Assembly: GCA_037576195.1 (NCBI GenBank)
Contig: CM075103.1
Span: forward strand, 27,488,723 to 27,552,722
DNA length: 64,000 bases
DNA from: Phytoseiulus persimilis
Lineage: Eukaryota; Arthropoda; Arachnida; Mesostigmata; Phytoseiidae
Direction of reading: 5' to 3'
Translations under genes and position numbers: made by a program
Shown: positions 40,168-52,495 of the stretch, in pieces
Layout of the letters: each line of letters begins with the position of its first letter
Numbering within the stretch: position 1 is the stretch's first letter
Notes under the pieces: model-generated
The model's database searches: none
What the model saw: only the letters and a program-made list of their open reading frames with translations
Told to the model about the DNA's origin: nothing

Positions 40168-43100
40168 GAAGAAGACTCGAGAGGAGCAGATCGAAAAATA
40201 AATCCCTATTAAGGGGCTCTCGGGTTTTCCTGGCGAGCCTGTTTGAACAACAGACTCTGCGCAGTTTAACAACCACCGACCACAATGAGAGCAGAAGCAC
40301 TCCTTGATCTCCTCTTTTTCCTCGTTCCGAACTGACAGCTTTTCTCATTGTTGTCTGGCCCTCCGTCGATGTTGATTCATGTTTGAGGATGAACTTCGGA
40401 TCGAGAAGCTTTCCCGCCCACTATTCATAGCCACTGTTAGTGCATAAGCATTCATTTCGTCCGATTCTCTCATCGGAAAAAATGTTCCGTTGCTCAGAGA
40501 CCAGCGTTTTCCAGGAGCCATCTCAATTCGGGAGCGAATGGTCGATGCGGGAATAGTTCCCAGTAAACTCCCAACGGAGTGGCTGATGGGACTTCCTGCA
40601 ACGAAAAACTCTGATCTGAACCGGTAGCATCGATTTTTCGGACGCGACATGGCCGACAGCTCTGGTCCGCCATAACCGCTACTGATTGAAGATGTGTTGG
40701 AGTCACTCTTGGCGTGATGGAATCATCGGGCAAAGTTCAGAGTATGAAGATAATAAGCCTCTGGAAAGCGCACCGGGAGAGAGAGCCGGAAAGAATGTTC
40801 ATGAGCTTTGTCCGGAATCTCCTGAAAAACGTCGCCACATGAAACCAGAGTGACCGATGTGTTAGAAAAACAGTGCGAGCGTATTTGCTCGAGGTTCTCA
40901 TTCTTGATGCAAACAGCTGAACGAGCTTCGAAACCGCTCCTCAAGCACGCAGCGATAAAATATTTCATCCCATATAAACTGTGTGCTTCAACACTGTCGA
41001 TCGAACTCAAAGCTGAACCGTTCGGCCTGTAGAATAGAAACAACTTTTTCGTGAGTGTGTGCTTTCAATGAGAGAAACCAGAGATGTTGTGAACCTCGTG
41101 CATCAGACCACGGTGTCTCCTCCCTCTTGATCGAGGGACCTTCAGTTCCTCCTTGAGTTATCTTCCTTGTCGTACGTGCAGGATCGCAGGTCCTCGAGAC
41201 AAGTCAGATGCCGGATTCTCTCCATAATGTGCCTCTCCGAAAACACGGTCCGCTCTAATGACGTCTTCGTATCGAGCGACGGCTCTCGGAGAATCGTGTT
41301 TCTGCCCGCCGTCGGCGGTGTCCTTTGAGAGCGTCTCAAAACTGTTTCAGTTCCACAAAAGTCCGATCGGATTCGCCTCCTCGCCCCCTCACCCGTGCCA
41401 TCGAGTTCAATAGCTCCTAACTTCGTCAGGAGCGCGGGGACAAAGAACAAGGAACGATGAAATATAGGGTTTGATCGGAAGCAGTTCTAAAGAGACGCTA
41501 TCGGTCGAGTCCGAGTGACACACTCCGTAAAGTTTTCTCGTTTCCTCTCGCTTGGAGCGGGTCGTCGAATGCCGACCGGTGGCGCGCAAACGTTTCCAAG
41601 TTCGCAATGACCGTTGTTGCTGTCGATCCGGTTGGTGTCGCGCTGTTCGTTCAAAATAGTTGCGATTCCTGTGCTGCCAATACAGCGCGCTGGTCAACGA
41701 ACGGCGACCAGCGGTGTTCGGCCAGCTCTTGCTACACGTGTTATTGGCAAGCCAGATTAATGTGTTCTCCATCGAACAGGCTTATTACTTAATAGCAAGC
41801 CGCCGTCGCCGCCGCCACCGTCATGTGTGCTTGCTGAACAGAGTACAAACCAATAAAATCTATAACCACCTCGTCGCGGCGTGGGCTTTACGATCTCCTG
41901 ATAATGCTTTCTCCTTCACAGACTCCGTGCTCTCCGCCGAGCTGGACGTTTGTTATCGAGGAGTACTGCGCAGAGGTTTCCGGAATCCTGGCTCGAGAAA
42001 CTCGACGCACGTTTCGAGGAGCTGTATGTGTTGTCTACATCCTCGAGGAGCCGACTTCAGAGCCGAGCAAGCTATGGGAACCCCTTTCAATCGGATGATA
42101 TATTCACGGGTCGATCTATGCACGAAGAGGCACACATGCCGGCGATCAAGACTGAAGAAAGCGTGAGGGGACTCATTCCGAAGAGACGGAATTCGCGGTG
42201 CGAAAACGTATGAAAAATGGAATTGGGTACCAATGGCGGCTCGAGAAATCGGGGACGTATTGTTGGAATCTGGCGTGAAAGTACACGTGTGAAGGACAGT
42301 CAAGTTGGGAAATCCGAGTTATCCGATGCGTTGTTCAGATTGACGGGAACAAAAAGCGGATTCGTCAATTCGTGCTGAAGGTGGATGAACTCATCAAATG
42401 GGGGACAATGTAATTTTGAACCCTTGGACAGACACCTCCATATTCAAGATCCCCCATTTGCGTAATGAATGTGTAATATGTCGAATCGACGTGAAAGACT
42501 AGCAGCGTGCGTCAAGGGAGGAAGAAGCACTGCCGCCCGATGCGCTCGGATAAAGTACGAAAATTCCGAACTTGAAAAATTATTCGTGCCAGCCCTGAGA
42601 ACTCCCCCCATCTGGAAGAAAGGGGATGATCTTTGAAGCCCGCCAAGTAAACGTGAGTTCCCAAAGGAGTGCGGCCTGATGATTTCTTCTGCAGAAGCCT
42701 TACCCTCAAGCGACACCATCTTGCATCAAATCCCTACACATCAGTTTCCTGGATTGATGGCTGATCTTGACCAATGAACTCGTGTTCTCTGCTCGAACAC
42801 TTTGACTATCTGAATCTGCGCAGAAAATCCAGCTGGCAGAGAAACCCGATATGGAACCGATGCTGTGGCTGTCTCCGGTACTTTGGTTCCCGTACGTGGC
42901 ATGGTTGTAGTCGTGTGGCTGCTGCCATATGTATAGAAATCTTGGCAGGTGGGTGTCGTCCGGAAGCCAGCAGCAAGCCGGAGAATCTCCACAGAGCCGA
43001 GGGACGGACCTGCTCAGCGGGCCCGAGGCGGTCGATGCGCTGATTCTTCTGCCTTTTTTCCTTTCTTCGTTGCGTCCGTCTAGCGAGGAGTTGCTTTCTC

Positions 43101-45033
43101 TTGCCGGTGCACTCGTCCAGTTAGCTGCTGACCAAGTCCTCGCGAGCAGCCCGCCACGCATCCAGCCGGCAAGCGAACCCGCCCGGCTAACCTGTGTATC
43201 TTCTCCATTCTCTTCGTCGGCGCTGCTGCCGCCGCTGGGAAGCAATATATTACCCAACAATATCTCCTTTGCTTATATTTTGCCTCGAGAAAAATGAGCC
43301 TCATCTGTCATTGCCCTCAGCCTGCCCGCAGCTGGTCTCTCCTCGTATTGTGAACGGTGCCTTCTCGTTTGGAACAGGAAACCCGGCTGGAAGTTCACGG
43401 TTTCCGGACGGTATCGGCCGCGGTTACGTTCCCTGCGACGAGCTTCCAATGAGACGCCGCCATTCGTTGGCCCAGACGTCGATCGATTCCAGGGTCTTTA
43501 GATGAAGATTTCTCTTCGAAACGAAGTGGAATGGTATTTATAAAGTAAAAACGGCGGCCGGCGGTGTGATGTAGGTGTACAGCAGATCAGAACCACTCAG
43601 ATCGATGGAATACATGAAAGTAATGACGTCGACACCAACCGTCGGCGACCACCATAGCGGCGCCCGTCGAGGGATGAAGAGGACAATGTGCTCGGCTTTC
43701 CGTGGGCGGGTGCTGAGGCTCGGATTGGTTCTTTTTTTTTTGACGACTTTTTTGCAGCGTGTGCAGCTGCAGCAGTTTCTATTCTTCTCCGCTCGGTTTT
43801 CGGCCGGTTCTCATCTCTTCCTCTTCCAGTAGCAATTCAATCCACAGTTGGCAACGTGGCGGTCGTCGACGCCTCGCAATTTATGGCCCTCGAATAGGAG
43901 TCGTTCCAAACCGGGCCGCCTGCTTTTGCGCTCGCCTTCCTTTTTCCAAGGGATTCGAGGACAACACTGGCTGATTTTCCTCTTCCTTTTCAAAAGTTCG
44001 CGACTTTCGTCGCTGAGCAGGGATTGGCTTGGAGCGATCCGAGCACGAACCAGAACCCCACGCAACATTTGCGCTTTCAGGGACACTCCCGGCGAAGCAC
44101 GAGTGCAGTGCGGACCTGTACACGATGGAGTCGAGCTTGAGCTCCGGGTTTTCATCTCAGTTTGTCTGTCCCGCGCGGCATGTCGCACGTACGATTCTTG
44201 GGCACGGCCGACTCCTCCAAAAATCAAATCAACGTATTTCAGTCATTCACAGCGGATGCTGATCGAGCTCACCCGCTGGCACCGGAACAAGCTCCGTTGC
44301 CTGACCTCATTCGGAAATTCTGGAGCGTTCTCGATCCTAAAAGATTTCATTCGTGTGTATTCGAGACCTTTGCTTTCATGAAGCTTCCTTCGTGTCCTCC
44401 TTGGCCGATTCGGTTGTCATCACACACAGCAATCAGGACAGAGCTCCTAAACGACTTGAAAAGAGTGATGTGGTATTCCGAACAGAGCCCGAGCTGAAGC
44501 ACGAGCCTCAGAACTCAAGCCACATCTTTCGTTCCAAGGTTTATGTTCAGACGCTGGAAATTCGTCGACGCACTTTTCTTCCCAAACCTTGCGATGAAAT
44601 CGCAGCACCCAAACCAGAACATCGAATTCCCGGATTCGTGAGCTTACCCTCCCAATTGTGAGGACAACTCGAACCCTCTCACGGTATTGAGCGAGTCTAA
44701 AGAAGCATTGAGGGAGGACGAGATTAAAATTTGCGAGAACGAGACGAGGAATCTGCTCATCGCCGGGACGACGACAACTCCGGAACCAACAAGCGCTCTA
44801 GCTCGCGCGCAACATGCATTTCGAATGGTAAGACCTGCGAACATCATTTTTCGCTTTGATGGATGATAGCTGCTCGATGTACTCTGCTGAGAACGATCAT
44901 GGAAATATCCGAACCAAAGCAGAGACGGTAGTGGAGCACGAAGCTGTTTTTGCGCCAAGCGTCCATGAATCGGAGCAAAGTTCAGACACTCACAAACACC
45001 TTAAGCGTCGTCTAGTGTCGAAACAAAATGCTC

Positions 45034-45041
45034 TATAAAAG
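45034..45041 (+). promoter_or_regulatory. TATAAAAG box
   Basis: This is a perfect consensus TATA box. No good initiator sits 28-32 nt downstream, although a TCAGTCAG string is found about 100 nt further. No open frame with a recognisable product follows. Confidence 0.12.
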
Positions 45042-45400
45042 TCTCACGGATAGCTCGTTACAAGTGACATTTATACAGGAAAACGACGCCGCTACAGCCG
45101 ACGGCGACGAGGAGAGCAGGAGTACACAAAAGTGTCAGTCAGAGGAGCAGCCGCTAAGCAGTGCTCTTCAGCTCGAGTTGCGATAGCTGCGGCGGCGTCC
45201 GCGTTGATCACTGCAGGTTCATAAAAACGTCCAACCTGTTCAGCAAGAATCGGCTACGTAGGCTCTGAGCGAGCTCACCCGGATAGACGGACGAGCAAGC
45301 AAGCGACGAAGAAAGCTACTAAATTATTTAGCTCAGTAAGCACTTCAGTGACAGTTGATCGGCAGCAGGCGCTTCTCGCTCTCCTAATTGGACTCAACCA

Positions 45401-45437
45401 AGTAAGTAAGTCAGTCAGTCAGTCAGCCAGCCAGCCG
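45401..45437. repeat. compound tetranucleotide repeat (AGTA)(AGTC)(AGCC)
   Basis: AGTA units grade into AGTC and then into CAGC/AGCC units, showing single-step divergence between neighbouring tetranucleotide motifs. Confidence 0.95.
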
Positions 45438-45808
45438 GTAGGCAGCCAGGCGCTCAACTAGTCAGTCAACAGAGAGAAAGTGTCTCGCTCTGCTGTTGAC
45501 GTACGACGAGCTCAACGACACTCGCTCTCCAAACGATGAACTGCGGCGTTCTCTGGAGTTTGCCGGGAGGAGCTACGCATCTCAAAAGCCCGGTCTGGAT
45601 TGCCGCGATTTCTCGATTGAGAACAGGCAGGCGCTGTGAAACCATTCTCTTCCAACGTTTCTTCGATCAATTCCATTGCATGCCGCTGTTCAAAATGCTC
45701 CTGGCGGACCGGGACAGCTCGGAATGGTCGTGCGTTCCCGAGAATTCTGCAAGTCTCGCTACTCAGACGACTTTGAACTTCCAACGATTCCGAAAAGTTC
45801 TCGCCGGA

Positions 45809-45829
45809 CTCTCTCTCTCTCTCTCTCTT
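45809..45829. repeat. (CT)n dinucleotide microsatellite
   Basis: About ten CT units. Confidence 0.95.
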
Positions 45830-47131
45830 ATTGGTCCCTCATCTCGGAATCACCGCCATGGCAAGAGCTCGCGCCAGTACTGAGAGCGGCTCAAAAATAT
45901 TCGGTTGATGTCGTGATGATACGGAGCGACGACTACGGAAGGGGCTTGATGGAGCTGTTCATCGAATAGTGTTCGAGCGCATTCGAGAGGTTCCAATCGC
46001 TCGGTGCAGGAGGAGAGGTTTCCCTTAATCGAAGAGGTAGGCGCCGCTGGTGGCTGCTGCTCCTCTCGGAGGCGATGGAGAGGAGTAGGACGCATCCATA
46101 TTCGTTATTGCAAGCGAATACGAGCGCACATGCAGACTCGCACTCCTGCTCGAATACATCCTTCCCTCTTCGTTCGGCATCTTCCACAACACCACCACCA
46201 TCACCGCCGGGCGGAGGAGCGACCGACAACACCGTCGGAAGGCATTGAAGGCGCCGCGAGGAAAGAGGACAGGCATCTGCTTTATTTACAAAATACATGA
46301 TTTATTGGGATCTTAGCTGGCCGGGAAGAAGGAGGGCTCTACGCAGGATCTCATTTTGAGATGAAGGATTTGCCAGTCCCGTAAGCTTCTTCTTCCGACG
46401 CGATGCTCGCTTCGCCTGCATCGTGCTTCCGTACCAACCAGTCACCCAGCCAGCCAGCTTGCCTCTCTCGGGCTGCTGTGTCTACCCATTAGTGTGGTCG
46501 GTTGCTCGGTTGTGTACCCAAGATGAGTGCGTGGGGGTGGCTGGCTGCTCAGAGACGGGAGGGGATCTTCTTCCGCTCCCGGAGCACCTTTGCATCGAAT
46601 AATTACCTCCAGCTTCCACTCTCTCCTCTTTCTTCCCTCTTCTTATCATTGCGGTTGCTCCGGTGCGTGCATTGCAGTTCGGGACATATTTTCATTCGTT
46701 TATTTTTGGCGATGTCTGAGGCTTTTTCTGCTCGATTCTTCCCCGCCTAAAACCTGTTCAGTATCCACACATATGCGGAACGTGACCATCGCCGCGAATA
46801 TCTCAGCGAGTGAAAGAGCAAAAAGAGGAACCACAGCTGTGGAACTGAGGACGCTGCGGATCCTGGAAACGTCTGCGGCGTCGAAGAGGATTCCCGAAAC
46901 GTTGGAGTTGAGATCTCGCCCGAAAATATCCCGTTCCTTCCGGAATGCAGACCCAAATCCGATTCGAAACACCCCGGTCCCCAACCCCAACTTCTCTTCC
47001 AAGGCGGAAATCATTCACAACGGAGACCTGGAAGACCCCTCTGGAACGAATTTCTCAGAAACTAGAGTGAAAAGAGGCAGTGCTTTGATAAACGTGATCC
47101 GGGTGTATTATTTCCATGTTTAATCCAGTCG

Positions 47132-47148
47132 TAATAATAATAATAATA
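47132..47148. repeat. (TAA)n microsatellite
   Basis: Five to six TAA units at the left edge of a T/A-richer section. Confidence 0.95.
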
Positions 47149-50100
47149 GGTTTGTATTCCTTAAACTGAGAATAGATGGCCAGCGAGAACTAGTGTATGT
47201 TTTACGTGCGGCGATTAAAATTAACTCAGAAAAATCGGCGATCGAACCGGCTGCGACAGTTTGAGACAAGATCGTTCAATCGTTACCGACAACCGGCTTG
47301 TGGGCCTCGCCCCCGTGAAGGCAACGGCGAGGAATTGGGATGTTCACCGGCTTCCGATCCACTCGTATTTTGTGTTTGTTTTGCCTACTAAGGCTTCTTC
47401 ATCAGACATCGTCTTCATCATGACCGACTTCATCGTCGTTTCGTCTCTTCCAAAACTGTCATGATTATCATCCTTTTCATTATTCTCATTACCTCTCCTC
47501 TGTCTGAACTATCGTCTTCTTACCAATCAAACTATCTAAAAATCAGTCATGCTCCGTCATTACGACTTCATGCTCGTCATCTATGGCGTCTCCAGCCCGC
47601 GTCGAGCAGCATCGACGCGACCCTCGGGGACGAAACATCGCTCACATGTTGTAGCAGCTCCATTTTCATTACAGTCATTCATTGTTCCATCATCTCGATC
47701 CTTATCAGACACTCACATTTTCAGTCTTTTATACAAGAACCATATTTTACAAGTGCACTAAGTATTAACATCAGTTGGGTTTGTCCGACACAGACGGACG
47801 GTTCTCCGTCTCCGCCGATATCGGCCGCAGGACTCTCTCGTCCCGTACCTACATTTATAATATGGTTAAACACCCTGTATGTCGTTGCTCTTCCTGGATT
47901 CCCATGTTGCGACGTTATCTTCACGCTCCCAGTTCTCAATTTCTCATTCCAATGTTCTCGAGTTGGCTTCGTTTCGAGGAAATCGTTGACTCGAATTTTT
48001 ACTAATAAAACGGTTGCCTTGGAGTTCGATACAGATCTCTGGTAGAGCTGGTCTCCCTCAAGGATTGCCTCAGATCGCACACAAGAAAGCTACTCGATCC
48101 CAGGGTTTCCTCCCAGGATGAAATTTGCTCGACAACGTGACGTTGCAACCAGGGAGAAAGCAAGCCCAAGATCCGGAGGACGACTCAAAACTCTCGAATG
48201 GTAATGAAATTCTTACGGCGCATTCCAGTCTTTCGCTCGCGGTTGTAGCTGTCGTGGATGTTCTGATTTCTCTCGCGTTACGGCTTGGTGATGGTTGTCG
48301 CTCGTATGTTCGCTTGCTGCTGTATGTTCGTGTCTCTGATCGTTTGAGGTCATCAATCGGTTCATTCATGTAGAAATTTCTCGGTATCGAAATAAAAGTC
48401 TTCAAGTGGGTCGTCCGTCCAAGTTTACCTACATGTCATCAGCATCGTGAGAACGATTTTCGGACAGCTCACTGTTCAGCAGAGTGCCAGAGAGAATCGC
48501 TGACTATTTGATAACGATAGCCTCCAAAGAATCTTTGGCCAAACTTGAGTTCGATTCCGTAAGCTTCGTCGAATTTCATTGCGGTTTCCCCGAAAATTTT
48601 TGTCGGATCGCGACGAGCCTCTTCCTGAGAATTCCTCATCACTCGGATTGGACACCGATCTGCACCATGAATCTCCGTCCGACTCCTTACGAGGAAAACT
48701 TCTTAGCTTTCCGCTTTTCGCTCCACGAGAATTCCGAACCCAGAAATCGTCGACCCGGTACATAAATATGTTTGTGACTTGCGAATTCAAAAATTGTTTT
48801 GATGTTCGAGAAATGTTTCTTTTTATTCGAATTTCATTTTTTGCCATCGATGTAGTAATGATAATAATGCTAGGTAATGGTTCGCTTCAGAGTCACAATC
48901 ATGGTGCTCGAGATGGGGAGAAAAATGGTCCGACAAGCGAAGATACCGAACACCATCGGCGTCAATGTTACGAATGGCGGCTAGTACGACCTCGTATATA
49001 CAAACACACATTCAGCGGAATTTGGACAGCACTCGTTTCCTCAATTTTTCCGGAGCTACAAGATCAGATCTCTGAGATGACGCCCCGCATCCCAACTACG
49101 GATCTTTGGATTCGAAGATGGCGCGCTGAATTTTGATAAAAGCATCCGCCTCACGCAAGGATGAGAAAGATTCCTTAAAAGAGTCATACCCATTATCGTA
49201 ACCATTATTATCATTTGACCGATGATTCGATTCCGCTATCGGAGTTGTTGAGATTTCGAAAGTTCGCTTCTGCTTAGTTTTCTAGAGAGGCCTGAGATTT
49301 CCTGTCCGTCGTTCATCGCTCACTCCCGAGATCGATGAGTGTCCGTAATGAATAAAGGAACAGCAAGTAGGAGACCCTCCTGTCGACCAATAACGTCGTC
49401 CTCGTGATAAAATAATCATCGTCATCATCGCGAGCCTGCCAGCATCGTCGACGCGTCTTGGACAGCAATCATATTCATCCGCATCTTCCAATGATCATTT
49501 TCTTACACACAGCAATTTCGCAGAGAGTTTCGCCGCGCACGTTTCGTTTCAAAACCATCGAGAAAAAGTCTTACATATCATCAACCGATGAACCAACCGA
49601 CTGACCGATCGATCAAGCGATCAACCGACGGATTTAATCAGCCACCCTCGTCACCACCGCGCGTCAATCGATTGCGTTCACTCAATGGTGTGTCGCAAAT
49701 ATCATTTGTTTTGTTCTAGAATTGTTACACATCGCCTCGACGCTTTTTCAACTAATCCAAAATACGTATGCGCCTCTGACGTACGGCACGTCACCGAGGA
49801 TCTCGAATGCTTTGATTCCAAGTACGTATATCTGGAACAGGACCCTTTAGAAGGGGGGCCAAAGTATATTTGCCGGTCGCAAGGCAACCGGGCACACACG
49901 CGCAAGTTTCTTCTCTCCATACTCGTCTCCACGAACAATCAAGTCAAGGTCTCCGGCTGATTTCGAATATCGGTTAACCAGGACAGTGAGTTATTGTTGC
50001 ACGAGTAAAGAACGCTTTCCTTACAGGCGAGCCACGAGGCGCAGATCTTCAGTTCTCCGCGTCCTCACGCTTTTGGCGGAGCATGGGACTCGCGGAGTTG

Positions 50101-52270
50101 CATCTGGCGTTGGAGTTGCCCCGCATGTGGTTTGCGCGGCTCAACAGGCTGCGGCAGGGACTGTTGTGGAGAGAGCGGAAAGAAGGAGATGAAGAAGAAA
50201 ACTCGCAATTGGTAAACTTGTAGTTACAGCCTATGTACAAACTATGATATATCTCTGGGATGATGTTGAGCGAATCGGCGTCGTCCAACGGCAACAAAGC
50301 ATGTTCCATTGAGATGGGAGTAGTTGGAGTGGTAGTCGTATCGAATCGAATGGAGGGCTCAAACTCCTCGTCATTCGCTTTCCACTCTTTCATTTAGCTC
50401 CTCCTCTCTCAAGTAGTGTGGTATCCTGCATGTGGGTTTGGCGAAGCCATCGGCCAAGAAGGAATGCCTGTGGACTTCGCCGTCGTCGTTGCCGATAACT
50501 TGAGGCTTTTCTGAGTTCGTCTCTTTCTCGCGATTTCCCTAAAGACACGAGTTTTCCTTCGAGGGTCTCTTTTATTCATGGTCACTTGGATTATCATGGT
50601 GTTCTAGTTCTTGATCGTGTCTCTTCCATGTCGAACTTTGCTGTTTCATGTCTGTTGATTCGGTTTCTCTCTTTCTTCCTTAAATAACACAACCAAACAT
50701 TTACAGAATGTACAAACACAAGTTTCGTCTCTATTTCGCGGGCACAGATGCGCGGACGACCGTTCAAGAGCTCCACGCCGGGTACGCACATCGACCGAAA
50801 AATCCGGAGAGCTGTCTCCCCAATAAGACAGCTCTGGCGGTCTCTTGGACCGTGTTCAAGGATTTCACAGTTCGACGTTTTCCGTCCGACTCGAGGAACC
50901 GGATCATCCGCATAGCAAAAGGCCTTTCTGCTGCTTCGTTGTTTCACTTCATCATTTCGCTCGAACCTTTCGCGTTCATCCTCGACACGATGCTCTCCAA
51001 CCGTTTACTTTTCAAATTCTCTCCGAAGGTACGGAAGCTTCAGCTGTAGTTGCTGCGCTTTACCGATGTCTAGCCAAGATGTCAATGTTGGTGTCGATGT
51101 TGTTCTGTAGTTGGTGTTGTTTTCGATATTTCCTAATCTGACTCTGTGGTTGTTTCCAACCTGGACTGAAGAAACTCACCGATACCAGGTTTGAGGTCAA
51201 ATTCAGTACCTCTGGACTCTCGCTGAATGTGATTCAATAATAAGGACAATGAGTTTCCGGGGAACTCCGGAGGACTACTGAGTTCGATGTTTTGGAGAAT
51301 TTCGAAATTGAAGGGAGTTCCTCAGCACATCCGAGCGCTCACTTTCGAGAAATCGGAACTCAGGCGGAACCAGGGGGAATGATAAACTCCGCAGAACTGG
51401 TTCTTTTCTTCAGACTTTTCCTTGTTGGCTCCAAGCACCCAGACACCATTCGTCCGGATGCAGAGACGCAACAACTGGATCGGAGTTTCTATCAGTTTCG
51501 GTTGTTGTGCCCCGAGCCGATTGTGGCAGATCAGGGGAGTGTGATGTTCCTGTGAATGTTGGAGGACTGATGTTGTTCCGTTGAGATTCCGCCCAGCCAC
51601 CATAGACGAAAACATCACGAGTAAGCCGTCATTCCATAGATCATACGAAGCCGATGGTCTTTCTAGGTGTACGTAAACGGGTTGGCGTCATCATGTCGAG
51701 GTAGCACTCTCGCTTGAAAAGCAGGGCTTACATTCGTCCGGCTCAACTGACCTTGGACCGAACTCATCTTACGCGATATGGATCGAGTTATACGAGGCAT
51801 TCATGAACGGGACATAATCGTGAACTACTTCATTGACGAAAACAGGGCTTGGCTTCGGAAGACGGATCGTGACGTTGTCTAGGCTGGACGGTTTCCCCGT
51901 GTTCTGTTCCCATACCACCCAATGTCTCATTTCAACTTCATGTGCGTTGTGGAACCGGTCTTTACCCCTCCCTCACTTAATTTCGAGTTTATTTCTAGGT
52001 AAATTTCAAACTTTCAACTCTATTCATTTTTTCAGCAAGAGCTCGTTATAATTTCCGCTGGAACAAAGTCGGATTATGATTAAGTTATCGTATCTTTCCA
52101 TCGTTTCTAAGGTATGTGTGGATTTTGCTCCGGCGAGTCATCTCCTTCGGTTTTTCTCCTTCTCGTTTCGTGTTTCATCTTTGTGTATCATGCACTTTCG
52201 TCAGTTGGTGGTGGTCTATATCATTCTCGATATCTTCAATTCAGGTTCGGTCTTATCATCGTCAGGAAAT

Positions 52271-52495
52271 TCAACTATACGTAACTCTATCCGCAGAGCG
52301 ATCTGCTTGATCTGGCTTCATGATTTTGCTTTGTTTCTGCTCATCATCAGCTGCCACCGCAGGTGTTGATGCAGTTACCGCGTTTGTCGTTGCAGCTGAT
52401 GATGCTGTTGTTGGAATCGCAGATGTCATTGTTGTAGTTTGTAGTACTTGCAGTAGAAGTAGTTGATGTTGAATCGTGGAATCCGATGTAGCTGA
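52271..52495 (-). other. Thr/Ala-rich open frame in a triplet-repetitive stretch, probably not a gene
   Basis: On the minus strand a 74-codon frame reads SATSDSTIQHQLLLL, then TTASSAATTNAVTASTPAVA, then DDEQKQSKIMKP and ends VTYS. A second minus-strand frame over the same DNA is also open (STTGDNTSQPVPMISYIGFH and onward to CGGS). Two frames open together suggest that imperfect CAA/ACA/GCA repetition, not coding selection, keeps stops away. It lies on the exd strand downstream of the last exon found, so it was checked as a candidate exd tail. It does not match the family C-terminus. Confidence 0.2.

Larger units (their letters stand above)
8901..45033. other. no supported gene; repeats and inverted repeats only
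   Basis: I read the long open frames on both strands (for example 25,109-25,729, 33,205-33,918 and 37,058-37,951) and found no known domain or family motif. Several pass through TG or CAGC/TCTG microsatellites. Short exons of an unfamiliar protein could be missed by eye. The inverted repeats at 11.6-12.2 kb and the C/G runs are listed separately. Confidence 0.55.

Noticed and set aside
47860..47885. ACACCCTGTAT-like string as a transposon terminus
   Set aside because: No inverted partner, target-site duplication or transposase frame could be seen nearby.
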